DNA from: Candidatus Regiella insecticola LSR1
GTDB lineage: Bacteria > Pseudomonadota > Gammaproteobacteria > Enterobacterales > Enterobacteriaceae
NCBI RefSeq assembly: GCF_000143625.1
Contig: NZ_GL379590.1
Coordinates: forward strand, 97,326-154,845
Reading direction: 5' to 3'
DNA: 57,520 nucleotides
The notes below the pieces were generated by a model, which was given only the letters and a program-made list of their open reading frames with translations, had not been told where the DNA came from and made no database searches. Of the stretch, positions 1-9,210 are shown piece by piece. Position 1 is the stretch's first letter. Each line of letters starts with the position of its first letter. The translations under genes and the position numbers were made by a program.

Positions 1-537
1 TTAAGACTGTTGCGAAGATGACGGGTCAGCGGGTCCACCAACCGCTTCTGCCTGGCCAGCACCTCTTGCTTGAAATGGCGATTCGGCAGTGTTATCAAAC
101 TCTTCTACATGATGAAATAGTGAGGCAGAGGGTGATCCAGATGACCAGCTAAGGGCTATAGGGTTATTAAACGCGCGCCATAGGAAATCCACGCCGCCAG
201 GGGTCCTTTTACCGTATTTAACTGCATAATCAGAGAATTCCTTCTTCGCCGCCCGTAAGAAATTGCATAGCTCTTCCCTCTCTTCCTTAGTAGATAAAAT
301 ACCCTTACTAAACAGATCAGTCACAGTTTGAACGTCTCCCTCCCCAACCCTCATTAACTTCACTCGTGTTTTTCCAAGGCCACTTTTTATTAAGAAAGTT
401 TCCGAGGATTTATCATAAATAACCTTTATAGATTTTGAGTCAGTACAAATAAGCCATTGCTCAGCTATCTCTTTATGTATTTTCTCCCATTCTTCATAGG
501 TAGACGGCGGAGTATTTGGCAGTGCTAGTACCTCCAT
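1..537 (-). CDS. Candidate type III secreted effector (hypothetical, 178 aa)
   Basis: I do not recognise the family. The reading frame is complete, from an ATG at 537 to a TAA at positions 1-3. It has no signal peptide and no membrane segment. The N-terminal 30 residues are rich in Pro/Thr/Ser/Glu, the middle is mixed alpha/beta, and the last 35 residues are low-complexity Gly/Ala/Pro/Ser/Gln. It lies 93 bp downstream of, and on the same strand as, a CesT-type secretion chaperone. A chaperone followed by its cognate substrate is the usual type III layout, so effector is an inference from context. It could also be the stump of a longer effector cut short by a stop. Confidence 0.5.
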   Translation of the reverse strand: MEVLALPNTPPSTYEEWEKIHKEIAEQWLICTDSKSIKVIYDKSSETFLIKSGLGKTRVKLMRVGEGDVQTVTDLFSKGILSTKEEREELCNFLRAAKKEFSDYAVKYGKRTPGGVDFLWRAFNNPIALSWSSGSPSASLFHHVEEFDNTAESPFQARGAGQAEAVGGPADPSSSQQS

Positions 538-630
538 AACTGGATCCTTTTCTTTTTAATATTTTTATAAAATAAACTATCTAATTTATTTACCTAAAGA
601 CTCTTTATAAAACTACATCGTCTTTTTATT

Positions 631-1047
631 TCATAATCTCATGGCGCTAACATCTTGTCGTTGTTTCGGTAAGGGAGGATTCTTCAACACAGCATGAAGC
701 TGCTCAGTAATATTGAGCAAAGATTCTATCGCCTGTTTAATATCTCGCTCTTCTTCATTATCGATAATATGGGCAACCAATGATCGACTGGCGGGATCAA
801 CCGCTAAGGTGCAGCCTTTTGAGGCTTCCCAATAAAAATTGGCGGCTAATAGATTAAGGTAAAAATTAGCCGACAGATCCTCTGGCAATTTGGTGATATA
901 AATCGTCATCATCAAATGATCGTTTAACGCTTGAAAAGTAATCGGCATATCATCGAAGGTCAGGACACAACAGCCTTTTTCGTCAAACCCTAAGCTCGGC
1001 ATGTCTAAAATTTCAGCAAGATAGCCTAGTCTTTGTTCCGAATTCAT
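631..1047 (-). CDS. CesT-family type III secretion chaperone
   Basis: This small acidic protein of 138 aa has the pattern of class I type III chaperones (CesT/SycE/SicP family). These are cytosolic dimers that bind the N-terminal region of an effector and deliver it to the injectisome. The hydrophobic and acidic alternation of a short beta sheet is visible (CCVLTFDDMPITF, then LMMTIYITKLPED), followed by the conserved N-F-Y-x-x-L-L-A-A-N-F-Y block and a C-terminal helix around residues 98-120. The ATG at 1047 is used. The gene is first in an apparent two-gene unit with the candidate effector downstream. No other type III genes are in the window, so the pair is an outlying effector locus. Confidence 0.72.
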   Translation of the reverse strand: MNSEQRLGYLAEILDMPSLGFDEKGCCVLTFDDMPITFQALNDHLMMTIYITKLPEDLSANFYLNLLAANFYWEASKGCTLAVDPASRSLVAHIIDNEEERDIKQAIESLLNITEQLHAVLKNPPLPKQRQDVSAMRL

Positions 1048-1121
1048 TATTAACCATTTTAATTATTATAAAAAATATCATATACATTTATTTTATTACA
1101 AATGATTTCAATTCTATCGAT

Positions 1122-1232
1122 TATACCCAATGAATTTCGAGCTACAGCAAGGCGGCAATCAAGCAATCCCAGAAGTGTATCCCCTTCGTCTTTGAAGTTT
1201 TCCGCTAAGCGCGGCCAGGGGGTGTGGGTATA
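1122..1232. repeat. Composite hairpin repeat (R2 half joined to R1 half)
   Basis: It starts with TATACCCAATGAATTTCGAG, the left end of repeat family R2. At about 1179 it switches to CCCCTTCGTCTTTGAAG and ends GGGTATA, as in family R1. It overlaps the 3' end of waaL and supplies its stop codon. Confidence 0.7.
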
Positions 1233-2488
1233 AGATCGCATTTTTCGTTCGACATCTTCTCAAAGACGGCGGTTTTACTGTACATCGAATAACTGGCCAG
1301 TATAGCGGTAACGATGATAAAAAAATTGCCTTCAGAAGAATCAAGCAAAAATGAATTAAATAAGTTACAAATCATATAGCTACTGAATAGCGCTATAAAT
1401 AGGTTTTTTATTGCTGAAGATTGTTGCCAGGCGGCGCGGAAAATACTTAACATCCAGCCAAGAAAAAGCATCAGCCCTATCAAACCCAATTGAACGGTTT
1501 GCAACAGATATTCATTATGTGGATTATTAACTTTATAGCCCATTTTAGGAATGGTATAGACCCCCCCCCCCGCACCATGGCCAAATAAGGGGGCTTGCTT
1601 AATGAATTGCCAAGACTGTAGTAAAAATGCTTTACGTAATCCCATTGAACTATGGCAAGACAGTTTCATCTCTTCGACATCGGCGGCTGAGCACTCCTCT
1701 ATTTCTTGCATACCCAGTTGTAGGCGATCATGGCCACGATTAGGCACCATAACGAAAATGCACGCTAAAAAAGCAGCACAAGTAGCGACCATTAATTGCT
1801 GTCTGAAAGACAGTGAAAGTTTTGCCCATACCGCAATTGCAACAATGAGTGCAACATAACCGGTTCTACCCAGCAGCATAAACAACACGTTATAGAGGGC
1901 TACCACGAATAAAAACGCATAAGCCCAACGTTTTATGCCCTGATACAGAAAAATATTTTTAAACCAAAAAAGCGCAGCCAGCGCCATAAAGAAATTTTGG
2001 GTGATGTGCAGTTTAAAAACAGTGGGATTGAGGGGATCGTAAGAGCCAAAAGGAAGATGAAAAACCGCTATCAATAAGCTCATCACCAATATGACCGCAT
2101 TCGCTAGCAAAAAACCTTTAATAAAATCATTAATTAACCGAGGAGAGAGTAAGAAAAAAAGGGCTAATGGCAGAACATATAACAATTTTCTGTATTTAGC
2201 GACCATCTCAAGCCCGTACAGATTTTGCTGCCACAGTAAAGAGAGCGCCAGCAGAGAGAATATAGCCATAGGTAGCCAAACCAGCGGATTTAGTATCAAT
2301 ACTTTTACCGCATTACCATCCCATCTGAGCAGTACACAGAGTAAAACCAGCACCAAGGAAAGCTGGATTAAAAAAGTGGAACTGGGTAACGCAATACCCA
2401 ACAAAAAGGCCGTTATACTGGGCAACATTTCTTTACATTGGCGAATAGCAGAGCCTTCACGCGCGGAACAACAAACAGAGGCAGTCAT
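1205..2488 (-). CDS. waaL: O-antigen ligase WaaL
   Basis: Inner-membrane glycosyltransferase of the Wzy_C/O-antigen ligase superfamily, which joins undecaprenyl-linked O-antigen to lipid A-core on the periplasmic face. About ten hydrophobic segments are visible. The large periplasmic loop near residues 260-330 carries the NPHNEYLL motif, whose His is the conserved ligase residue. The call is WaaL rather than polymerase from length (427 aa) and this motif; without neighbouring lps genes the two are hard to separate. The start at 2488 gives a polar 20-residue leader; an internal ATG at 2428 is an equally good start. The last dozen residues (DLIPTPPGRA) are read from an inserted repeat. An 11-G run at about codon 306 precedes the catalytic His and could switch the gene by slippage. 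Confidence 0.78.
   Translation of the reverse strand: MTASVCCSAREGSAIRQCKEMLPSITAFLLGIALPSSTFLIQLSLVLVLLCVLLRWDGNAVKVLILNPLVWLPMAIFSLLALSLLWQQNLYGLEMVAKYRKLLYVLPLALFFLLSPRLINDFIKGFLLANAVILVMSLLIAVFHLPFGSYDPLNPTVFKLHITQNFFMALAALFWFKNIFLYQGIKRWAYAFLFVVALYNVLFMLLGRTGYVALIVAIAVWAKLSLSFRQQLMVATCAAFLACIFVMVPNRGHDRLQLGMQEIEECSAADVEEMKLSCHSSMGLRKAFLLQSWQFIKQAPLFGHGAGGGVYTIPKMGYKVNNPHNEYLLQTVQLGLIGLMLFLGWMLSIFRAAWQQSSAIKNLFIALFSSYMICNLFNSFLLDSSEGNFFIIVTAILASYSMYSKTAVFEKMSNEKCDLIPTPPGRA
1561..1571. repeat. Homopolymer tract C11 (G11 in waaL coding strand)
   Basis: Eleven consecutive C on the plus strand encode Ala-Gly-Gly-Gly-Val in waaL. Tracts of this length are prone to slippage; a one-base change would frameshift waaL upstream of its PHNEY motif. 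Confidence 0.9.
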
Positions 2489-2500
2489 GAATTATCCATT

Positions 2501-3799
2501 TTATGATGATGATGAACTTAATTTTGGTAACCAGCTCACTAAGGAATAATGTTTTTTCCCTCGACACAGTAACGTATATTTGCCAAACAAACGATCGGCA
2601 TCAGTGAAGGAATATTGCGCATTACCTTGCTTTTCACCATTCACTTTCACCGCGTTCTCACTGATCAACTTACGTGCTTGCCCACGTGAAGGAGCCAACC
2701 CTGCGTTGACTAAAGCTTGTTGTAAATCAGTATCAGAGAATAAATCAATAGTGGGCATGCCGTCTTGCGCTAACTGAGAAAAATCGGCTTGCGTCATGTC
2801 AGAAAAATGGCTCGAAAAAAGACTCTGAGTAATACGCTGCGCTGCTGCCAATGCTGTCTCGCCATGCACCATCTTGGTCATTTCTTCTGCTAGCACCGCC
2901 TGTGCTCTTGGCGGCTTGCCACTGAGTTGATCTTCTTCTTGCAACGCCTTGATATCTTCCAACGCCATAAAGGTGAATAATTTTAAAAAGCGATAAACAT
3001 CGGCATCAGAAGTATTGATCCAAAATTGATAAAATTTATACGGGCTGGTTTTTTTGGCATCCAACCAAACGGCTCCTGCTTCTGTTTTACCAAATTTAGT
3101 GCCATCGGCTTTCGTTATTAGCGGTACTGTTAAACCATATACCTGCTGTTGATGTAAACGACGGGTGAGATCAATCCCCGAGGTGATATTGCCCCATTGA
3201 TCGGATCCACCAATTTGTAGCTCTACGTTGTGTTTTTTATTTAAGCTGGCAAAATCATAGCCTTGTAATAAATTATAAGAAAATTCGGTAAAAGAAAGAC
3301 CGCTCTCATGACGATCTAAACGTTGTTTAACCGCTTCTTTACTGATCATCTGATTAATAGAGAAATGTTTGCCGATATCGCGCAAAAAAGTCAGCACATT
3401 CATCTGGGCAAACCAATCATAATTATTGACGGTGATCGCGCGATTTTTATCATTTTTAAAATCAAGAAAGGGAGATACTTGTTGGCGAATTTTTGCTACC
3501 CATTGATCCACTGTCTCTAGCGTATTTAATTTACGTTCTTCGGCTTTAAAACTGGGGTCGCCGATAAGTCCCGTGGCACCACCCACCAAAGCGATGGGGG
3601 TATGGCCTGCGAGTTGAAAACGTTTTAAACACAGCAACGGCACTAAATGCCCTAAATGTAAACTATCAGCGGTAGGATCAAATCCACAGTACAGCGAGAG
3701 AGAACCTTGCGCCAGTCTCTGTGTTAGCGCCTCTTTATCCGTAATCTGAGCAATCAAGCCACGTTCTTCTAGTTCTTTTATCAGGTCGATTTTATTCAT
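2501..3799 (-). CDS. tyrS: Tyrosyl-tRNA synthetase
   Basis: Charges tRNA-Tyr with tyrosine in the cytosol. The class Ic signatures are present: [20 protein letters not shown] near residue 38 holds the HIGH-type site (HLGH) and KFGKTE is the KMSKS-type loop near residue 233. The C-terminal S4-like RNA-binding domain follows ([18 protein letters not shown]). The length is 432 aa against about 424 in E. coli. The extra tail is KLSSSSS, encoded by a short TCA triplet run, and looks like a recent read-through extension. It is transcribed toward waaL, whose start lies 12 bp after the tyrS stop. The usual neighbours pdxH and pdxY are absent. Apparently intact. Confidence 0.96.
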   Translation of the reverse strand: MNKIDLIKELEERGLIAQITDKEALTQRLAQGSLSLYCGFDPTADSLHLGHLVPLLCLKRFQLAGHTPIALVGGATGLIGDPSFKAEERKLNTLETVDQWVAKIRQQVSPFLDFKNDKNRAITVNNYDWFAQMNVLTFLRDIGKHFSINQMISKEAVKQRLDRHESGLSFTEFSYNLLQGYDFASLNKKHNVELQIGGSDQWGNITSGIDLTRRLHQQQVYGLTVPLITKADGTKFGKTEAGAVWLDAKKTSPYKFYQFWINTSDADVYRFLKLFTFMALEDIKALQEEDQLSGKPPRAQAVLAEEMTKMVHGETALAAAQRITQSLFSSHFSDMTQADFSQLAQDGMPTIDLFSDTDLQQALVNAGLAPSRGQARKLISENAVKVNGEKQGNAQYSFTDADRLFGKYTLLCRGKKHYSLVSWLPKLSSSSS

Positions 3800-3887
3800 T
3801 AATCATTCCGTTTGTCATCATCACCGGGGTGTCACTTTCGCGCCATTTTATAACGTCTCCCTGACAATTAACAAACATCGATTTTTT

Positions 3888-4391
3888 TCAATAGACCTCT
3901 TCAATGGTCGCTGTAATGGCGGCCTTTAATTTCATTTTATCAGGTACTGACCAGATATCTTTGTTTATCTGCGGTTTTATCTTCAGTGTTAAATTCAAAG
4001 GCGTATCCTCTTTCATATTTGTTATACGGAAAGAATCTCCTGGTAATATCTCGAAGAGATTTCCTCCAAGCCAAGGCGTATCTGATCGCTGAGGCCGTAT
4101 TTTAAAATCGGTTTGAGGTGGAGCGACTAATTTTATTGCTATTTGCCCATTATCACCAAAAGAAAAATAATGAGGATCTGAAGAGGCTCCACTAAATTTT
4201 ACTTCGAGACTAGTAGGAGGTTTGCCGCCACAAGTCACTATTAACGATACGTCACGTTCAGGAAAATCCTGTGCTTGAGCGTACGTCTTATTACCGTAAT
4301 GAAATGACTCTGGACTCATTCTCACTTGACATTGTTGTGCTTGTGACCCCTGTGAGAATGCAAGCAATAACAGGATCCCCCTACCCACCAA
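3888..4391 (-). CDS. Fimbrial (pilin-like) minor subunit
   Basis: Secreted protein of about 167 aa. A hydrophobic signal (GILLLLAFSQGSQA) ends at an Ala-x-Ala type cleavage site before QQCQV. The mature part has two cysteines (about residues 22 and 54) in the spacing expected of a chaperone-usher pilin disulphide, and beta-strand-rich sequence. It lies 18 bp downstream of the usher gene on the same strand, as tip or minor subunits usually do. The start is unclear: the longest frame opens on TTG, and no ATG is available before the signal peptide. No pilus chaperone is in the window and the usher is broken, so this subunit probably has no working export route here. Confidence 0.6.
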   Translation of the reverse strand: MVGRGILLLLAFSQGSQAQQCQVRMSPESFHYGNKTYAQAQDFPERDVSLIVTCGGKPPTSLEVKFSGASSDPHYFSFGDNGQIAIKLVAPPQTDFKIRPQRSDTPWLGGNLFEILPGDSFRITNMKEDTPLNLTLKIKPQINKDIWSVPDKMKLKAAITATIEEVY

Positions 4392-4409
4392 CGACGAATT
4401 AATGCTTTA

Positions 4410-6434
4410 CTACGCTTTTTCAAAAACACAAGTTGCGGCAAGGGTTTCATAATAGTTCTCCAAATCGGGTTGTTCATTGAGTGGATACATCAGACGGCAG
4501 GCTTCATTGCCGTTTTCAGCCGCGACCAATAAGGTGCCACTGGCGGGGATGTTATTGATAAAAACCACGCCGTTATCTACAGAAGAAGTGATGTATTGCT
4601 GATTACTGTCGACAATTAAACTATCTTTAGGCAAAGGACGGCCATCAGGCAAGGTGACATTCAGCAACGCTCGACGCTCCCTCAGCAGTTGATAATTAAG
4701 CTGAGTCACCGCACCGCGCCCAACTTTAACCGATTGTAAGCCATTGCGCACATCCGCGTTTTTCGGCAAAGTTTCCGTGTTTAATTCAACGTTTGATGAT
4801 TGATAGGCAGGCAATGAAGGCACCACCGCTTGTCCCCAGAAATCGGTCCACACACGCCCTTGCCCGGTATCAATAGCTATTCCTGCTACCTTTTGATCCA
4901 ATTTCACAATCGCAAAGCTTTCCTGTATCGGCTCCGGTGAAAAGGTGATCCCTGCGGCATGTGCGACCACCCCTCCCTGCGTGCTAACGTTATAATTTTG
5001 GCGCCGATTAGTATCAATACTGGCACTGACATTGACTTTTGTATAATGCAGATTGCTGTTAAGGCTACCCCTGATCCCGGTGTGTTTTTCAGTAAATTCA
5101 TGATTGGCGGCCAGTGAATAATTCAATGCCGGCGTAATTTTTCCGTGAGTATTGATGCTGCTACCCATGGTGGATCTCCTGCCGCTACGACGGTAATAGT
5201 TGTCGATATGTTGCTCACCCCATGGCAGGCTAACATTAACAAAAAGCTGATCAGCATTATTTTTTGTGCTAGAGCGCCCAAGACCTTGCTGCCAATCAGC
5301 ACGAATATTCACTTTACCAATCGTTTTTCCCCAGCCGATATTGATACTTTGCGTCGTCTGCTGGCTGACAAAACGGGTATAACCGAGCGAAAATCCCCCT
5401 AGATAAGAAAGTGACCAATGAGCAGAAGCACCAAAAGTATGGGTACTCAATCCTTGTTGATGATTTTGATACATGGAATCAGTCAAGTGACGATAGCCGG
5501 CACTGCTATGACCCGCGCGCACTGTGATCCCCACATTCTTTAACGGACGATAGGTACTTGATAGCTCTAAGTTTTGCCCTTGCACTGAATGCTGTTGATC
5601 ATGACTTAACCACCAGCTGCTTCTTAATAACCAATTTTTCAGCGGCATGAACTCCCCTCGCGCCGCCAAAGACTGATAGCCTTGAGCGAGTAGCGCACCA
5701 CCACTCAAATTTAGCTGTGAATTGATCCGCCAGCCCTGAGAAAAACTCCCCACCCAGGGTAACACCTGTCCACCACTCTCCTGACGAACTTTCCCCAATG
5801 CAAAAGATAACCCTTCGGGTTGGCTAAGCTGAGCCGCATTCTGTTCACTCGCGCTCACCACAAAATGATGCTTTTCACCGTTAGTTTCATTCACTGTGAC
5901 CTGGAGGTCAGTATTCGCACTGATCGTCGGTACATCAGGAAGGGTAAAACGTCCCGCGGGAACCAAGGTAGAATAAATCAGCTGGTTGTTCTGTTTAATT
6001 TCAACACGTGCTTGAGGCGTCTGGGCGATACCGGTCACGGTAATGCCGGAGCCTGATACCGGATTTAGCGCGCGATCTGGCTCTATTTGCATACCGGATA
6101 AGGAGGGGATAGCAAACAGTGAGCTCCTGACATTAATTTGACCCGCTTGTAATTGCAAACCAACATTGGTAAAGGTGCGCTGCGCGTAAGTCTGTAGTGC
6201 GGTGAATTGCGTACCACTTTTAGATTGATTAATAATTTGCCGACTGCGTACCTGCCAATCGCCGGCATTAAACCCATTTTCCAATGACACGTAGCTATGA
6301 CGAGAAGTGTCCCACGGGCTTTTCGACAAACTACTAAACATATCGTAGTTCAACAAACCTGCCATACCGCCGCGTAAATAGCCAGACGGCGACGCCGTAG
6401 ACACTGGCGCGAGAGCATCACTTGGAACCACCAC
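4410..6434 (-). pseudogene. Fimbrial outer-membrane usher, N-terminally truncated
   Basis: Chaperone-usher assembly platform (FimD/PapC family). The remaining 674 residues cover the beta-barrel (AGLLNYDMFSS onward), the plug region (TVTGIAQTPQARVEI), and the C-terminal domains (GRPLPKDS, Cys pair CRLMYP...TCVF near the end). About 150 residues are missing: the signal peptide and the N-terminal periplasmic domain that recruits chaperone-subunit complexes. In the usher frame a TGA lies about 36 bp upstream of the GTG at 6434. A different frame starts with a good AGGAGG-like site and the first residues MINSKSN, then stops. Between this and the neighbouring IS (from 6527) there is no room for the lost domain. 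It is therefore a remnant, possibly cut by an IS-linked deletion. Confidence 0.85.
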
Positions 6435-6526
6435 TATTTTTAGGATGTAAATTTGATTTTGAATTGATCATCCTCCAGTTACCACTTTCTCCATTCCTGG
6501 AAACGATGAACTCACTTAGATCATTA

Positions 6527-7435
6527 GACCTCTTCGGAAACTATCATTTATCTAATTTCCATGTTATAAATTGCAGCAATCAGATTAAATCTTAATCCAA
6601 AACGTTTTCGCCTGTTTCGATAACGGTCTGATACAATTTTAAATCTTTTAATCATACCAATGACATGTTCGTTTAATACACGCTGGCTTGATAACGCACG
6701 ATTGTTGCGTTTATCTTCTTTTGTTAAGGGATTTTTCTTTGTCTTTTTCTTAGGCAACGCCGAGTTTGAATGAATCTTGCCAAGCCCTTGGTAACCTGTA
6801 TCGGTAACTGTTTTGATGTCAGGATGTATTCGCACACCAGACTCCTTAAACAACCTAAAATCATGGCGCCTCCCATTCGTAAAGCTTGTACAGATGACTG
6901 CTTTACTTTTTTTATCAACGAGCACTTGTGTTTTTAAGGTGTGTCGTTTCTTTTTTCCTGAGTAAAACGGCTTTTGTTTTTTTGGGGACGTTCAATCGGC
7001 GTTTCTGTGGCATCAATAAGAACCAGCTCATACTCCCTATCACTTTTTAATACAGCTTTGCGTCCAGGTAGGGCAAAATCAGGATGCTTTATTAGCGTAT
7101 TCTCTATCCATTTAATCGTTTCATAGCATGTGCTCTCACTCACGCCATAGCTTTGGCTGACATGAAAATAAGTGCGATATTCTCGTATATACTCCAGTGC
7201 CATTAATAAGCGCTCTTCTAAACCCCGCTTGGGTTTCCGACCTCCCTTCCCTTGCTTACTCTTATCTGCTTCATTCAATATCTTTATCATCTTTTCAAAT
7301 GTACTGCGTTTAACACCCGTTAAGCGACGAAATTTTTCCTCTTCCAGTACTTTTATTACTTCATATTTCATGGCGGCTCCTTGTTCAGGAGTGTTTTACC
7401 AAAATTCCTCATGAATGCTAGTTTCCGAAGAGGTC
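6527..7435 (-). mobile_element. IS5-family insertion sequence, copy A
   Basis: A 909-bp element with terminal inverted repeats GACCTCTTCGGAAACTA / TAGTTTCCGAAGAGGTC. The left flank is TA; the right flank is TG, so the expected TA duplication has a mismatch. Four near-identical copies lie at 9211, 16212, 19932 and 28340. The TA target and split transposase suggest the IS427 group of IS5 (inference). It sits upstream of the truncated usher and is inverted with respect to copy B on the other side of miaB. Confidence 0.92.
6548..7371 (-). CDS. IS5-family transposase, two frames joined by -1 frameshift (copy A)
   Basis: Frame 1 (145 aa, 7371 to 6934) holds an N-terminal helix-turn-helix (FRRLTGVKRSTFEKM) and the first DDE aspartate in LVLIDATETPIERP. 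Frame 2 (125 aa, 6925 to 6548) holds the second Asp (TDTGYQGL) and the Glu in the C-terminal helix (SQRVLNEHVIGMIKR). The frames connect at an A-rich slip site, GAAAAAAGAAACG, near 6950. A -1 shift there restores the family motif SGKKKRHTLKTQ. All copies keep the same split, so it is a programmed frameshift rather than decay. Copy A differs from the others by Ser for Arg in KSDREYE. Confidence 0.88.
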
Positions 7436-7461
7436 TGTTGTAAAAAACATCAATTTGCGGT

Positions 7462-7503
7462 GTATAGCCAAATCAAGTTACGGCAAGGCGGCAATCAATC
7501 GAA
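7462..7503. repeat. R3/R2 repeat fragment
   Basis: TATAGCCAAATCA (R3-type end) fuses directly to AGTTACGGCAAGGCGGCAAT (R2 interior). It lies between IS copy A and the 3' end of miaB; the rest of 7436-7607 holds no gene I can see. Confidence 0.6.
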
Positions 7504-7607
7504 CCCCGTCACAGATGGTCTATGTGATTCAGCATTTCGGCAAAAATTTGATTTTAAAAATCGAGCTTAATTTTTTATAGGCTGTTTTTCCAGCCTGAAC
7601 TGAATGA

Positions 7608-9035
7608 CTAACTAGGCTGATAAAAATTGACACCAAGCGGGTTTTCTTTACGTGTCCGAGTGATGACAGATCCCGGTGATTCATTCACCCGCAATGCCAT
7701 CTGTGCTTCAGTACGTACTGGAACGCCGCGCAATGAGCTAGCGTAAACACTGACGATTTCTACATCAACAAATTTACCTATCATGTCAGGTGACCCTTCG
7801 AAATTAACCACGCGGTTATTTTCAGTGCGGCCGGCCAGCTCCATCAGGTTTTTCCGTGAGGGGCCTTCAACTAAAACACGCTGTATCGTGCCAACCATCG
7901 CGCGGCTAAAATGCATGGCCTGTTGACTAATGCGTTGCTGTAAAATATGTAAACGCTGTTTCTTTTCTTCTTCAGAGACGTTATCTGGCAGATCCGCAGC
8001 TGGCGTGCCAGGACGCGATGAATAAATAAAACTATAGCTGGTATCAAAATTAACCTCGGCGATTAATTTCATGGTGTGTTCGAAATCGTCTTGTGTTTCA
8101 CCAGGAAAACCAACGATAAAATCGGAACTAATCTGAATATCCGGGCGGGCTTTACGTAATTTTCGAATGATTGCCTTATACTCCAATGCGGTGTGAGCAC
8201 GTTTCATCATCGTTAATATACGGTCAGAACCACTTTGTACCGGTAAATGCAAAAAACTCACTAATTCAGGGGTATCTTCGTATACTTTAATAATATCATC
8301 AGTAAATTCGATGGGATGACTGGTGGTAAAACGCACGCGATCAATGCCATCAATCGCTGCTACCAAACGCAATAATTCAGCAAAGCTGCAAATATTACCG
8401 TCATAGGTCGCCCCACGATAAGCATTTACATTCTGCCCCAGTAAATTGACTTCACGAACGTTTTGTTCTGCCAATTGAGCAATTTCGAATAAAATATCAT
8501 CACAGGGGCGACTCACCTCTTCTCCGCGCGTATAGGGCACCACACAAAAAGTACAGTATTTATTGCACCCTTCCATAATGGAGACGAACGCAGATGGCCC
8601 GTTAGCCCGCGGCTCTGGTAAACAGTCAAACTTTTCAATTTCAGGAAAACTAATATCAACGACAGCGCTACGACTCCCCTGCACTTGGTTGATCATTTCA
8701 GGTAAGCGATGTAGAGTTTGTGGCCCAAATATAATATCAACACAGGGTGCTCTCTGACGGATGTTTTCTCCTTCTTGTGATGCAACACAACCGCCGACAC
8801 CAATCAGTAGGTTCGGGTTACTGTCTTTCAACAGTTTCCAACGCCCCAATAAATGAAAAACTTTTTCCTGTGCTTTCTCACGTATTGAACAGGTATTAAG
8901 TAGCAGAAGATCGGCTTCTTCCGGTACTTCAGTCAGTTGATAGCCGTGAGTTTTCGCCAGTAAGTCTGCCATTTTCGATGAATCATATTCGTTCATCTGG
9001 CAACCCCAGGTTTTAATGTGTAGTTTTTTAATCAT
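7608..9035 (-). CDS. miaB: tRNA-2-methylthio-N6-isopentenyladenosine-37 methylthiotransferase MiaB
   Basis: Radical-SAM enzyme that adds the methylthio group to i6A37 next to the anticodon of tRNAs reading UNN codons. The 475 aa match the usual length. The N-terminal MTTase domain carries the auxiliary cluster cysteines ([26 protein letters not shown]). The radical-SAM motif is [16 protein letters not shown] near residue 155. A C-terminal TRAM domain follows ([20 protein letters not shown]...). The ATG at 9035 is preceded by an A/G-rich sequence. The usual ybeZ/ybeY partners upstream are replaced by repeat R1 and IS copy B, so the operon is broken, but the gene itself looks intact. Confidence 0.96.
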   Translation of the reverse strand: MIKKLHIKTWGCQMNEYDSSKMADLLAKTHGYQLTEVPEEADLLLLNTCSIREKAQEKVFHLLGRWKLLKDSNPNLLIGVGGCVASQEGENIRQRAPCVDIIFGPQTLHRLPEMINQVQGSRSAVVDISFPEIEKFDCLPEPRANGPSAFVSIMEGCNKYCTFCVVPYTRGEEVSRPCDDILFEIAQLAEQNVREVNLLGQNVNAYRGATYDGNICSFAELLRLVAAIDGIDRVRFTTSHPIEFTDDIIKVYEDTPELVSFLHLPVQSGSDRILTMMKRAHTALEYKAIIRKLRKARPDIQISSDFIVGFPGETQDDFEHTMKLIAEVNFDTSYSFIYSSRPGTPAADLPDNVSEEEKKQRLHILQQRISQQAMHFSRAMVGTIQRVLVEGPSRKNLMELAGRTENNRVVNFEGSPDMIGKFVDVEIVSVYASSLRGVPVRTEAQMALRVNESPGSVITRTRKENPLGVNFYQPS

Positions 9036-9077
9036 TGAGAGCCTATCTGCTTCGTGCGGTTGGAAAGGTTAGCGGCT

Positions 9078-9197
9078 TATACCGTTCGCCTTTGAAGTTG
9101 CCTTCGGCTGCCAGGGTGTGAGACCGATGAGCGTAGATAGACTACGTGATTCGGCGAGCACCCGCAGCCAACAACGCGGCGGCTTCAAAGGCGATCA
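9078..9197. repeat. R1 hairpin repeat
   Basis: Begins TATACCGTTCGCCTTTGAAG and ends CTTCAAAGGCGATC. The central part (GACTACGTGATTCGGCGAGC and GCTGCCAGGGTGTGAGACC) matches other R1 copies in reverse orientation. It occupies the miaB upstream region. Confidence 0.8.
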
Positions 9198-9210
9198 CTG
9201 AATAACATTA

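Noticed and set aside
5145..5402. Open frame on the plus strand inside the usher gene
   Set aside because: It is the reverse strand of a well-supported usher coding frame, with no ribosome site and no recognisable protein features.
7555..7600. Hairpin AGGCTG...CAGCCT after miaB as a terminator
   Set aside because: On the miaB transcript the bases after the stem are A-rich rather than T-rich, so it does not fit a rho-independent terminator.
9121..9200. R1 copies as REP/BIME elements or small RNA genes
   Set aside because: They are longer than REP units, have TATA ends and insert into each other, which favours a mobile origin; no promoter or terminator was visible to call an RNA gene.
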